The notes beneath the pieces were generated by a model. It was not told where the DNA came from. It worked only from the letters and a program-made list of their open reading frames with translations, and ran no database searches. A stretch of 64,000 bases of DNA from Cyclina sinensis (taxonomy: Eukaryota > Mollusca > Bivalvia > Venerida > Veneridae): NCBI GenBank assembly GCA_012932295.1, contig JAAONU010000016.1:46159241-46223240 (forward strand), read 5' to 3'. Within the stretch, counting starts at the first letter, position 1. Every line of letters begins with the position of its first letter. Shown here piece by piece: positions 26,847 to 39,693 of the stretch. A program made the translations under genes and the position numbers.

Positions 26847-29366
26847 AGTGGAGCAGAATCACCTTGGGTAGCATTAAAAAAAAAAAACATACTGAAAAAA
26901 TAAATGATATTGAACTTGATTATACAAATTACAGTGTAAAATTAATAGAATTGTATGTTATGTTGGTTAGATAGACATGTGAGGATTACCGATTAAACTG
27001 AATTGACAGAAATATTTGTCAGATTGTTGTGTTTGAAGTAATACAAAAGTAAAAGACATTCTTTACATGAATGTTGATTGTGTAAAACATTCTTTACATG
27101 AATGTTGATTGTGTAAAACATTCTTTACATAAATGTTGATTGTGTAAAACATTTGATATTAAGTGCTCTTTTGTGCTAATTGATGACAAAAAATTTGTGA
27201 ACTTGTAAACGCTAAAATTGAAACTGATGGTAAAATAAACAGTTGAGTCGAAAAGAATGGGAGGGAACTCTGTTAAGGGTCTGTAGATAATGACTGGTGT
27301 TTTCAGTTCAGCTCGTACTGGAAAGAATGTTTAACCAAATATGTGATTTTATCATAAAACTTGTATTACAGTTGTGTGCTTTTAGGGAGGCAATTCATAA
27401 AAATATCTTGTCATTTTATCAGGTGGTTTTTTTTTTTTCTGAGACATGACTTTTTTGGTAAGACTCCTTGAAATGCAATAGAAGTTACCAAATGCTCACT
27501 TTAGGGTACAGTGATAGTATGTCCTGCATTTATTAATTCTTATTTTAGAGGTTTTAAGTTTTGTTGGAAAGGAATGCTGTAAAAAATATGAATTTTTAAA
27601 ATCAATTTAATGTAGATAGGGTCAAGGGTTTTAGGTCCTTTACTGACCTTGACCTTTGTTTTGCTACATTTGCTGTGTGTTCCAATCTAAAGCTTAAAGT
27701 GGCATAATTAAAAAGTTGAAGCTTTTCATTTCCTTTGAAATCATAGATGTGAATGCTGGTAAACAAATCATTATCCCCATGCATGTCAAGGATTGTAAGA
27801 ACATGTAAACTGAATGCTTAAGTATTGGTCTCCATAAAGACAGTTGTTGTTACAAATGAAGACTTTTCAAGTGTCAGTATGTCCTAAGTAGACGTTTTTG
27901 ATAAGGTGTCCTTCTTTCCATTGTAAATTAATTTCCATTTTATAGAGAACAAAGCCAGATGAAATACATATACAGTATACGTATATCATCATTTAATTAT
28001 TTAGAAAAAGTAATGAATAAACTTAAAAACAAGTTGTTTTTCAGCTTACCTTCCTTTTTCGTAAATGTTTTTAAGGATTAATTTTCGGTGTTTAAAAAGA
28101 AATACATATTCAGTTTGACAATGATTTGCACTTAAAATGAGGTTAAGGTTGATTTGATGCTCATATATATTTTGCAGAAAATTTGCGTATGTTGTAATAT
28201 GCATTTTGTTTAATATTCTCTCGGTATTTTTTAAATGTGCTAAAAATAGATCTTTTTTACAATTAAAGCACATTTGAATGAATCACAATAGAATGAAATC
28301 ACAGTGTAATACCAAAATAGTGTTTAATATGTTAGTAAATTTGTGTCAGTAAATTTGGTAATAACAAATGTCATGGTACCACAAAAAAATACAAAGGGGG
28401 GAAAATGGTCATGTTTGTTGCTGGTCTAAAGAATTGCATTTACTAGTAAAGAACATGCATGCAGTACAGTGCTGGCTAACATGCAAAAACTGTTTGATAC
28501 AGTCTGTGAATTTTCCTATTGTAATGGTTTCTTGTTCCTCAGGAAGTCAGTTAATATTTGGATGCCAAGAGTTTATCTGGATGGTGATAGGTACCATCAT
28601 ATGTAATAAGATCAGTAAGTCATCGTTATGACAAGGTTAAAGTTCTATTACCGGTTAAATTGACTCTGAAAAATTAAAAAAAAAGAACGTTTGCACTAAT
28701 GTGATCGTCAATCATTTACTGAATAATTTTAAACATGTGTTTAATCCCATTGAGTCAAATTGCATGTGGGAAAAGTCTTTTTTGATTGGCAGTCAGACAA
28801 TTTAATTTACAACTATACTGAAAGGAATGTTTTGATCTACATATCTTGTAGAAAAGAAATATGTAAGTTACTTCTATTCTCATGTTTTATGAGTATTCAC
28901 CTGTTTTCAGCATTTATCTTCACTGTCATTCATTTTGTCATTTTGAACACAAATATAACTTTGATTTCAACAATTAAGAAGTTTTCTAGGAGGAACTTAG
29001 CTATAACACACAGAGTAATGTTCTAGTCATATATAAGCTGTGACTTTTAAGTTATTTTTTAATTTTTGTTTCTAAGATGTTCAGTTGCTTTTAATTTTCG
29101 AAAACAGTTATAGCATGGATTCATATAATGAGACTTTTTAGTGTATTCATTTCCTTTTTTGCGATGTGGCATTCACCATGTTTATTAATAAAATGTTAAA
29201 CATCTTGAAAGAAAGTTATTTCTTTTGCATTTTTAAAAAGAAATCGCACCAGAAGCAAAAGAAATTCTGACATTGTATGAAATTTCTCTCATGATTTCAT
29301 AAAGTTTCTTTTTTATATTTCTGTAGATTATATTCTTAATATTGAGTCAGTGCTTGCACAGAAATT
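26847..29366 (+). other. STARD7 3' UTR and downstream sequence
   Basis: Possible AATAAA signals occur at 26899-26904 and 27234-27239, so the 3' UTR may be short or may extend much further. A 31-bp unit (acattctttacatgaatgtt and following bases) is repeated three times at about 27055-27152. Open frames at 28368-28631 and 28760-29026 have no supporting features. Confidence 0.5.
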
Positions 29367-29742
29367 ATGTCTCCCCCCAAAAATGGGGGAGACATATTGT
29401 TTTTCCCCTGGTTGTCCGTCCGTCCGTCTGTCTGTCCGTCAGATGTTCATCTCATCAAGGCGACATGCAGAACCCACTTTGCAGGTGTGGTGTCTCAAGG
29501 TCAAGGTCACACTTGGAGGTTAAATGTCAAATGCCACAAAATCGTGTCCGCTCTGTATCTTCAAAAGCCCTTGAGGGATTTTTATGAAACTTGGGTCAGA
29601 TGTTCACCTCATCAAGGCGACATGCAGAACCCACTTTGCGGGTGTGGTGTCTCAAGGTCAACGTCACACTTGGAGGTTAAATGTCAAATTTTACAATCGT
29701 CTGATTCAATACTGCCTGCAGCAACTGGCTGGGGGGAGACAT
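29367..29742. mobile_element. Short MITE with GGTCAAGGTCA units
   Basis: Terminal inverted 12-mers atgtctcccccc (29367-29378) and ggggggagacat (29731-29742) bound a 376-bp unit. The left end is itself a small hairpin (ctcccccc / gggggag). A run of gtccgtccgtctgtctgtcc follows, then two internal copies of about 90 bp about 157 bp apart (from 29440 and 29597), each with a tcaaggtca-type core. I recognise this architecture as a common bivalve repeat. Confidence 0.75.
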
Positions 29743-32595
29743 ATGTTTTTGTTCAATCAAAAACCATTTCTAGTTATAAGAATAAATGAATTTGTTTGTT
29801 TAGTTTTGCTTGAACCTGGTTAAATGTATTTCTTTTAAGTGGCACCTTTATGTTGTAGGATTGAAAACACATTACATCATTAAAATCATGACATCATTTA
29901 ACGAAATGCTGACAACATCCTGTGTAATTTAAGAAATAAGCCAACTGACTTCTAGGCATGAAAGAAAAAAAATGATTTATTGTTTTGCTGAAAGCTCAAG
30001 TATTCTTTGCTACTTGAGAAAATATCATTTATTGGTGCACACCCACGATCTTACACTGAAAAAAACAATTATCCTTAAAAGTATCTTTTGTAAAAGCACC
30101 AGGAAATTTATACTTCCCAGATCCAAGCTTTAATATGAATGTTACAGGTTTTACTTGGAAATCTTTTTTATCACTATTTTTAAGTCATTTGTAAGAATTC
30201 CAACATAAATCATTGTTGTAAATGTAATTCCAGTATTAAATGTTTCCATATATTATAACTCTTTTTGCAGTAGAAGCAAAGATGATATTTTTTGACTCAG
30301 CATTAATTGTTTAGTTCTCTGTGAATTACAGTATAGTATGATGTGAAGGGTGTTGTAATCTCTAATGAACAGCTACTCTCAGGGAATTCCAACATATTAA
30401 GTGTTTGACATTGTGCAAAACATTTTAGCATTCATACATATTTGTTTTTCTTCATATTTGGTGTTGATAAAACTGCTTACATTCTTTGTATTCTCCTGAC
30501 ATTATGTTACACGTGATGTCATATCTGTGGCATGACGCCATAACATAGTAAGAAAAGGTCTTGGTCATTTTGCAAATATACTTCTAAAATTTATTATTTT
30601 TCTGTTTGTAACTCCACACTTGTGACAGCTAAGTGTACCATAGAAAAATAAAAACATAATATTTATCACCGAAATGAGAGAGTGTAGTGGCCAAATGGAT
30701 GTTTTATATAAATGCACTTTGTGATTTGCTTCTAAAAAGCTATGTCATTTTGTGTAAGTTTGTGATATATTTTACTAGAGTATCTGAATAGAATTTTGAA
30801 CTTGAATATTCACTAATAAATTAAAATACAGAGAAAGGAAAAAAAAATTTTTTTTGTAAATTTACTATTGGGTAAAAAAAGATTATTAAAACCTATAAAA
30901 TTTTGAGATTTGCTATTGGATAAAAAGAATAAATTATTTTAATTTCCAAGCTTTCCTATCGGATAAAAGAGCTGGACAAACTTAATAGGCTATATACATA
31001 GAATTGTGTCTCGTTTTGGCTTTATCATCATATTTCATATGAATTAAGCCTATTTATAGTCTAATTTACTCCTTATTAACCTTCTGGCATTACTTTCAAC
31101 ATAAACATTGAAAGAGGTAACATATAACATATTTGGATTTCTTGATGTGTTTTTAACGTTGGTAAGTGTAAAATGGCAGAGCTAAAGAAAGTTCTTTAGG
31201 ATAACAGTTAGTTTAGAAAAGTTTTCAGTTAGTTTAGAAAAGAAAACTATTTTTTTAAGTAAATGAACATTAAGAACTAGACATGTCACAAACATGTATA
31301 TCTTTCTTATATAAGCATTTGAAAATAACTTCATTTGCAGTGACAAATGCATGAAAAAGATTGTTTACATGAGCAACAAGTGTTCATTGTTGCAGAATGA
31401 TTGTTAGTGATGTTTACGAGGTAATTTACATTTTTCCTGAATGCATTTGCTATTATTTAGCTAGGGTTGGAAATGTTTTCTTTTTGTTCTAAGGAAAAAT
31501 GTAGTTAAATATTTAGAATGCCGCTTATTCATAAGCTATAATAGCTATGTTTTCAGTGCCACAACTTGCTTGTTAATGGATTATTGTGAGAATTGGAAGA
31601 TTAAAAGCTTAAATAAAATTTAGAGTGTGTTCTTTTATTTTATATCATTTTGCTTGCTAAAATCAACGTTTCTTGAATCTTGTGTACACAGTAACTGGTC
31701 ATATGTCAGCTTTTCATGTTTGTGAGAGATACATTGATTACTCAGACAACTCAGTCCTGGACTGCTGGAATTATAAGGCGAATGAAGGAAAAAAGTTGCT
31801 GAGAGTTTGTTGCTAGATTGAATATAAATTAATTTAATGCTCAGACATTAGTTACAGAACTGTAAAGCCAACCTCTTCCCTCCCACACCTCACCTTGCAT
31901 AAAGCTTAAAACCTTGAATTCTGCTGAAATCTTTTCCTTCCCTGAATAGTGACGAAGAACAAAAGTCGTCGTTATACTGAACCACAAGACATTTATATAG
32001 GAATTCTTTATATGACTATGGGAAATAAGATAAAACAACATCGATTTTCAACTACTGTATAATCAGTAGAACAACAATAGATAAACTGGTACTTCAAAAG
32101 TAAGAAATACTGGAATGAAAACGACAGAATGAAGGAATAGTTTTAATGGTAGTTTTACACTTTTCAAGGGGCGCAACCATTGTGGAAAGAAGTAAAGAGG
32201 CAATAAGAATTATATCGATTGTCCCCCTTAGAGATCTGTGCAGGCGACATGTTTGCTTCCGTAAACACATCGTTTTTTTAATTATTATTATTCTTTTTGT
32301 CTCTGTGTCTGTTTATTAGGAAATGCGGTTGAGAACTTATCCTCTGAAAGTCTCATGTCAAGGATTTTTCATAAAAAACATTGTAACCAAAACATTCTTG
32401 GAAATAGAAACCTTAGTTCTGCCAAACAATTAATCAGTTCAGTCTATTTACGAGAATAAAAAGTCACGTAACTAAGATGTATCAAAAGTCTTCAAATTTC
32501 CTTATATTCGAATGGCTTAGCTGTCTGTACCAACAAACCTATCGGAGGATGAAAAAGAAACTTTCATCATTGACGGACAAGATCAATGTCTTAGG

Positions 32596-32670
32596 CCAAG
32601 ACAGCTCAGTGGTTAAAGCGTTTGCTGTCGGTTTATAAGTACTAGGTTGGAATCTTAGCTGGACAATCCA
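32596..32670 (+). repeat. tRNA-like SINE head
   Basis: An A-box-like acagctcagtggttaaagcg is followed about 40 bp later by a B-box-like aggttggaatct (one mismatch from GGTTCGAATC). There is no intact cloverleaf. It fits a decayed tRNA-derived SINE. Confidence 0.5.
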
Positions 32671-33981
32671 CATTAAACACAGTCCACCAGCTTTCTTTGT
32701 TAATGGCCTCTCATGAAAGTGACTGGGTACATCATATGGATAACGTTATATATTTAGTACAAGTATTCATCACTTTTTCTTCCTCATGAAACTCGCTATC
32801 GAAACAATGCGAAGCCCAACATCCTTTATTTGTTGTTGTTGTTGTTGTTGTTACATGAATGATTTACTTTCGTATAATCAAAGCGCATTGGAAGATACGT
32901 TGGAATAACTTGTATCGCGATCAAGATAAAATAAATTAGTTTAAAACAAGTTCGGTATGTGAACATTGTAATTTTCAGGCCACACATAGCGGATGGTACT
33001 TATTGTCTGAGTCTCTAAAAGACTTTTCATACTTCCGGTAAACATGTATAATAAGTCCTACATTGCCGTATAAGACACAATTTTATATATCAGTGTAATA
33101 CTTGTATAATACTTAAAAAAAGAAATGAGTAGGTAGACAAATTATACATGTTTCCAGAAGATACTGAATACTTTGATTCTAAAGATAAAACACACACACA
33201 CTTACACACACGCACACACACAAAAAACAACAAAAACACACAAAAAACACGTTTGTAATCACATGCCGAAATACTCGACTTACACAAAAGTAGCTATTAA
33301 TTTTCATTAACTTCATTGATTTTCTCGAATTATTTGAATTTCCAAATTCGAATTTTTGAAGCAAATATTGTTGAAGTAGTTAAAAAAACTTTCAAATACG
33401 CTGGTGATAATGGCTTGTCTGATACACCATACATGATACTTTAATTTAGTCGCAAGATCAAAAATCACGAAAATTTCGTGCAAGTACGTGTTTATTTTAT
33501 CAACTTCCGTTTTAACTCCGAAAAAAGTGTAAACAAAACTGAAAATGCTGGATTATACTGACATGGAGCACATTTTACTGATTTTAGTGTTTCTCTGAAA
33601 GACAATAATGGTAAGAAATATCACATGGACACACAGACACAAAGACACAAAAAAGAGGCATCTAGCTAAAGATTGAACGCGAACAACCCTGTCACTCGAG
33701 ACCATCTGGTAAGTTGTCAGTGTTTCGCATTTTGTTGATGTTTGCAACGTCTCGTTTTCTTTTGTTTAATAAAAAAACCAGCTTTTCTCGATCATTTCTC
33801 GGGGATGAGAATAAAGAGGTAGCTTACTAGGCGGGGATACAGACTACTTCTTACTTTGTGTTTATTCGAATTTGTCGGTATCAGTTGCCAATGTGACAAA
33901 CACTACACTGAAGTGTTCAGTTATTTTTAGATTTTGGGGAATAGTACAAGAAACAGAATGCATCCCATATTAGAGACATCT

Positions 33982-34060
33982 CTTGTTCTTTGACAAGCTC
34001 AGTGAATGGAGCTTCAGTTTAAGGCCTCGTCCGAAAGGCAAAAAGAAGTGTTAGTTTAAT
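33982..34060 (+). repeat. Conserved SINE-body-like block, copy 3
   Basis: ttgttctttgacaagctcag, then gtttaaggcctcgtccgaaa, in the same order as the blocks near 19395 and 23925. Confidence 0.5.
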
Positions 34061-34923
34061 CTTTTTTCAGCTGAAAACGAATTAACGTATCCGTGACAAA
34101 GGTCTCGTTTCAAAATAATGCATCATTTTTGGACGTGTGTTTTTGTCAGTCATCTGTAAAGAATATCGGCGAGGTCTTTAAAAACTGTTTACTGTAGGTA
34201 AACAAATTCACTTTTAACTAAATCAAAGAACACTTACTTACAAAGCATTGCAATTACCTTATTAAACTCCCATCTCAAAATCTTTCTTTTTAAAGGTATT
34301 ATTATCACGGAAGGTTAACTATAATTCTCTGAATATTACGTAAAGAATCTTAAATATTATTCGTTTTAATGGTATAAATGCTGTCTTGATAGGGTTGTTG
34401 TTCTAATTGCTTGACCATATCTCTGACGTCTTGAGCATTTTATTGGTCTCTTATTCAGGAGAAAGCTGACGTCAGTGTTATACGCCCAGTTTGGGGCAAC
34501 GGTTGGGCGTCCAATCATGTAGTGCGACATGGATCGATGGGGAAAATGCGTCAGATTCTTCAAGATTGTTAACAAAGGACATTTGCTGAAATCAGTTTTT
34601 TTATCAGCCAGTCAGATGGTCTATGTACTATACAGATGTACATGTTTTCCCCCACACCACCCCCGTAACTCTAAATGTGTTGGACATCCTTAATTCAGAA
34701 GTGGTCTTAATTCAGAGGTGTTTTACACGCATCTATACGTGTCATTATTGATGACGACAAATGCTCTTGTATGTCCAAACGTTTTAACGGGTCTCAAAGA
34801 TCTTCACACTAAAATACGTTTACTTAATCTTGATATTTCAGATCACGTTAGTGTAAGTCCCTATTTGCTATACTGAGCAGACGGTTCATTTATTGGTTAA
34901 TAATTTTCTTCTACATTTTCCAG

Positions 34924-35827
34924 ATTGAACTGTGTTATCATCTCTGCGTCATGGCGAGGGTTTGACGTTAACGGCAGATAGAAAAATACATGTGCTGGAC
35001 ATGAACAATTCCATGAGAACCTTTCAACAATTGCAAGTCATAGGAAGACTGAAGACGTTAAGAAATGCAGTTCACATCCGAGCACGGTAAGTGGTTTGTT
35101 TTTTAATACTTCCCTAAAAATTCAAATGGGGTTTTCTGTTATGACTCTCCAAGTGTGTTGAACCATTGATAAAGAGGTAAACAGACAGTCATTAATATGT
35201 CGACTAACGAGTTCAGTTGATTAAAATTGTTATCTTTGAAAAAATGGCTCTTCCGACGAGATTTTTTGTTTGTATTCGAATAGAGGTGGTGATTGTTGGT
35301 AGGACAGTGTGAATGAGTTGATTTTTGCATAACCTATCAAAAAAAAAAAAATCATTAAGATCCTGTCTTCAGTGTTGGGGTAAAAATGGTACTTTACCAG
35401 TTCACACCAAAAGCGAAATATTTATAGAAAATGAGTAACCCATTGTAACAGTTTAAATTGCAACTATAGCCTTCTTCAAACTAGATTTTTTTCTATTGGA
35501 TGCATGACACTAAAATGGAAAAATTGGCAGTTCATATTGGTGTTCCCAATCCTTTGATTGGAGTACTACTATATTTAGCCACATGGCAACTCTAGTAGTA
35601 AATTGGTTTTAATTCATGTTGCTTTCGGAGAAAGTCTTTGTTACGTACGGAGAAAGTGTAAATATATCTATTCAACCTGCAGTTATGATGCACACAGATT
35701 CATTGAAGACTAGTTTTTAATTATGAAATGGCAATTATTTTTACTTCAACAAATTTTGTCATTTATTTCTCTAGCACGGAATACCATGTTTGTCCTAGAG
35801 TTCGTGCTACCGTAAACAACCGTAAAG
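34924..35827 (+). CDS. Weak two-exon candidate gene fragment
   Basis: Two stretches are bounded by good splice signals. The first is 34924-35086, with cag before it and gtaagt after. The second is 35775-35827, with ctag before it and gtaaat after. Joined, they keep one open frame. From the ATG at 35001 it reads MNNSMRTFQQLQVIGRLKTL and continues through a second segment TEYHVCPRVRATVNNRK, ending in phase 1. I recognise no domain and found no downstream exon. It could be the 5' end of a coding gene, a lncRNA, or chance. Confidence 0.22.
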
Positions 35828-38484
35828 GTAAATTCAATTACTTCTTGTTACGTGGGAGTTCAAAGCGACCTTATCACAACTAGAACCTCTAACCGAATAA
35901 ATGTTTTATTTTATTGAGCACTGGTTTCTTTGCTAGGCTTTCTATGGCAAGATTCTTTTAATTAGGAAATTAATTACGATTTACGACCGATAGATCTGGT
36001 TTCAGAGAAACAACACACGCTGAGTTGTGTGGAGCATGGCATGTAGTTACTGTACACTTTAGAAAATTAAACAATGTACTTGTTTTGAAATGAAGTCGGA
36101 ACAATCTATTTATTGCGCGCACGCGAGAAGTGGGACATGGAACGTTTTTGCTTGAGGGCGAATTGCACTAGAAGAATAACAGTCCCCTGTTGTTGTTTTC
36201 GTTAGATCTTAGAAAATTTCCTTTGGTTTCATTGTAGAAATGTAGAAGTATTTCTATGTTATATAAAAAATAGGTTTTTTTCGTCCAAATATCGGCTGAT
36301 TAATTTCAAATTCATTCATATTGTTCAGTCATTAATTTACATTAATACGGTCCGATTAAAGGTTAAAGGATAGACTCCTCGTACAAATACTTAGCTTACT
36401 ATTATGTTGAAAAAAACCTTAATACTATATAAAACTTCTAAAATTAGATAAATTTGAAGAAATATGATAGCATAACCTGAACATTTACTTTAGACTAACG
36501 ACGTGGTAGTACGTATGTATTGAAGGTGACCTTTGACCGTAGGTGAAGGACTATAATCACCTCCGTTCTGAGTGATTAACTTCATTGAATTAAATAAAAT
36601 CTACTATCTCACTCTAACAACTTTTGTGACATTGGGCTTCGAATAAATGATACTTATTATGTAGGGAATGTTTTCAAATTGTGACATATAATCAGTTTTC
36701 TGTCGATAATGTCGATGTCAACTCGTAGATCACACATAATGAATATTCAAGCTTTCTTTCATTTTTTAAAGTGCTTAACAGTTATCAAGATGATCGCTAA
36801 GATATTACAGCAATGCATTTACTTTTTCTGTCATATTTGTTATCAAAATCCCGATCGAGAGGTCGCTCGTTCGAGTTTCACCAGTGGCGAGAGTCTGCAA
36901 GGGCTTCCAACATTTGTCACATTCTGTGCGAGGACACTGCTAGGTGTGTTGCATTGTGGCCCATATTTTCTATCATTGTATTACTCATATTCTTATATTC
37001 TTCCTGTAAAGAAATAGTTTTATAAATGCATTTTCCTGGTTCGTGTTTACATATACTTGCAGGATGTACGATAACCAGTAAATCTTGGTATGACATGTTA
37101 TTCATATTAAATTTTTGGTTAAAAAACTTCCTGATGCAATAAACGTGGGTTAGAAAAATGTCATGACTAAATAATGACATGTTGAAACGTACCACGGAAA
37201 GAAAAAAAATACGGACCGAGGATCGAGGTTACGCACCTGTCAATATTTTGCCCCAAAGAGGGTCGTGGAAGGATCCGGCATACCCAGGGGTCCTGATAAC
37301 GTGCAAATCTTGTTATCAAATGCCCACCTGGATCAAAGTCTTGATCTTTTGGGTCGAAGGTGCTTCCGCATATGAAATATTGTTCTAGGAAATAAAATAA
37401 TACGAAAAAGTCCTTTTACCTGTGGACGGTCCCACATAGATTATCAAAAACCCTCTTGAAAATCTCCTGTAATCTAAAGTGGTCGTTTTTGAAATCTTGT
37501 AGTGATTGTTTTGAATATATACAAAAGTGATTGGACAGTAGGCGTTTGTTTTTATAGCAGTTTTTAACTTAAAAGTGCTGTTTTTTAAACCTAATCAAGG
37601 TTCAGAATTATAGTTTTACCATTCAGACTGATACATATTAAATATAGTTTTCTTCTGTCATTTGGGCCGATCCTGTTGAAAACTGCACGGAAGAAAATAA
37701 ACCGTCCACAAAAACAAAGTTATGTGCATAATTCAGAAATGAAAGTCAACGAATAGAATAAAAGAGAACATTACGTTATTGAACATTGAATAGATATCAA
37801 AGTATGAACAAAATATATTGCAAACATAATATTTATACTTGTCGCATCTATAATACATGTTTGAAACATGAATTTTTAACATTTATATTAGTATTAAAAG
37901 ATGTTTACACTATTCTGTGGTAAGATTTTATGTATAGAGTTACATGTATATGAAATGCTTGTAAATCACTGTTCACACTTCCTGTGTTTTCTCGATTGTT
38001 TTGTCCAAAAGTCTTTTAAAAATCCAGTTTCACTTTCATGTATAAAATACACTCAACTAACAGGACTGGCACAGTATTATATCTTATAACTATATGAAAA
38101 AAAAAGTATGTCATTTCTCGCAAGTGGATAACCAATTTCATTTGAATTGAGCTTTAATTAAATTGCTTATTCACATACACAGAGGCATATTTATGATAAC
38201 TTTTTTGGCCAGGTAGAAGAACAGAAACTCATGATATCCATTTCAGATAGGAAATACAAACGCATCCCCAACCCAAACAAAGGAAAAAAAAAGAGAAAAA
38301 AATCTCGCTGCTTTATCTTTTCCGTTGGCTCTGTTGAAATCGTGCTTATCTCATGAAAAGAAGTGTAATTGTGAATTTACTAGCAGAATCCTGTTCTAGT
38401 ATAAAGCCTAACAGTTGAGGCGTAAATATTAGAGCTACAAGTAATACTAGATTATTCACCGACATTTAACTTCAAGCGCAGATT
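35828..38484. other. No gene recognised
   Basis: AT-rich intergenic sequence. A stretch near 36845-36960 contains gttcgagtttcacc and gcgagagtctgcaaggg and looks like a decayed SINE. Short open frames here lack support. This region is downstream of the receptor stop at 38485 and would hold that gene's 3' UTR. Confidence 0.5.
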
Positions 38485-39693
38485 TTATGTAACTTTTAGT
38501 AAAGATTTATTTAGTTCTGTTAGGTTCTGTTCCGTATGGGTGTTCACTTTGTCCTTGGTACCTTGGATGAGTAGACCAGTACACTCTCTTTTAGAAATGC
38601 TGCGTGTAATTGAGTCCGATGATTTCGGTGTAGGAGTAGATAAATGAAATGCCTCGGCCTTATATTCGCTGATCCCTAGGCATATTTCATTTGTAACTAT
38701 TCTCCTAATTGCTTTCCTATAGCGTGTATTGTAGTTGCAAAAGAGGATAGGATTAAAAATGGAATTTGCGTACCCCATCCACAATGCAACGGTCCAGGAA
38801 GTGTATGGTACCTGGTGATTAACGAAAGGATCTATTACATTAAGCACGTAAAACGGGCTCCAGCACACGAAGAAACATCCGGTGATCGCAAAAATTGTCT
38901 TCTTAGCTCTGATTTCTAGTTTAAGGTTCGGGTTTTGATTCACAGCCTTCTTGTGCAGATAAATTTCCCGAGCATGATGTTTTGCCGAGATGTATATGTG
39001 TACATAGCAGAAGAGCATACAGACAGCTGGACCATAGAAAGCTAAAAGCGAGCCAACGACAGCGAACGGCTTGTTGACAATGTAGAAACAATATGACAGA
39101 CTTTTAGATGAAAATGTGCAGTCAGTATACTCCTGTATACCCATGTGGTACCAACCGCTCATGATTGGTAGGAAGGAAATGAAGACAGGTAAGATCCAGC
39201 AGAGCGCTAGCAACAACGCCACATTTGGAATCCTCATTCTTTGATGAAGATATGGCTTGCATATGGTAAGGTATCTATCAACAGTAAGGCAGCACACGTT
39301 TAATATGGAAGTGGTTGTCAGCATTACATAAAAACATGTTGTAAGAACACACATATTCTTGCCGAGGTCCCAGACCAACTTGTTAAATTGTTGGTAGACT
39401 CCAAAAGGCATTGCGAGCACAGCAATCAGTAGATCTGCCACCGCAAGAGAAACAACAAATGCGCTGGACAAAGTTCGTAGCTGTTTGTGTGTAATCACAG
39501 CTAATATCATAAAACTGTTACAGAGAATAGTCAAAAACGGAAACAGTAACAACACTGCTGCTATGCTGTAACGGACACTAGAAGACTGCTCTGATGTTGT
39601 TATGAAATGTTCCTCAATATACACATGGCATATGTTGCTTCCTGCTCTAATTTCAGTCTCAGCTTGTGTAGAATTCTGTAGAATCGTTACCAT
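38485..39693 (-). CDS. 5-HT4-like class A GPCR lacking the TM3 amine-binding Asp
   Basis: An intronless 402-residue rhodopsin-family receptor. The true ATG is at 39693; the frame extends a few codons upstream to a stop but has no earlier ATG. Seven membrane segments are clear. Landmarks are N59 (1.50), D87 (2.50), C115-C192 disulphide, DRY 139-141, W166 (4.50), P222 (5.50), CWSP with W278 (6.48), and N314-P315 (7.49-7.50). The closest family I recognise is vertebrate 5-HT4: FISFLPIMSGWYHMGI (171-186), YIVNKPFA (204-211), AKHHAREI in loop 3, and VIDPF after TM6. Counting back 18 from R140 gives Y122 at 3.32, where aminergic receptors have the Asp that pairs with the amine. NPxxY reads NPILF (F318), and 6.52 is Y282. 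N7-S-T is a likely glycan site. G-protein coupling motifs look intact, so it is probably a working receptor with a changed ligand. Confidence 0.93.
   Translation of the reverse strand: MVTILQNSTQAETEIRAGSNICHVYIEEHFITTSEQSSSVRYSIAAVLLLFPFLTILCNSFMILAVITHKQLRTLSSAFVVSLAVADLLIAVLAMPFGVYQQFNKLVWDLGKNMCVLTTCFYVMLTTTSILNVCCLTVDRYLTICKPYLHQRMRIPNVALLLALCWILPVFISFLPIMSGWYHMGIQEYTDCTFSSKSLSYCFYIVNKPFAVVGSLLAFYGPAVCMLFCYVHIYISAKHHAREIYLHKKAVNQNPNLKLEIRAKKTIFAITGCFFVCWSPFYVLNVIDPFVNHQVPYTSWTVALWMGYANSIFNPILFCNYNTRYRKAIRRIVTNEICLGISEYKAEAFHLSTPTPKSSDSITRSISKRECTGLLIQGTKDKVNTHTEQNLTELNKSLLKVT

Larger units (their letters stand above)
29743..34923. other. About 5 kb without a supported gene
   Basis: AT-rich sequence. 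A tRNA-like unit lies at 32596-32670. Short repeats are (TTG)n at 32826-32852 and (CA)n at 33190-33250. The SINE-body block copy 3 lies at 33982-34060 (ttgttctttgacaagctcag through cgtccgaaaggcaaa). None of the open frames is convincing. Confidence 0.5.

Noticed and set aside
29342..29823. Frames of 79-140 codons
   Set aside because: They run through the MITE and share duplicated segments with it.
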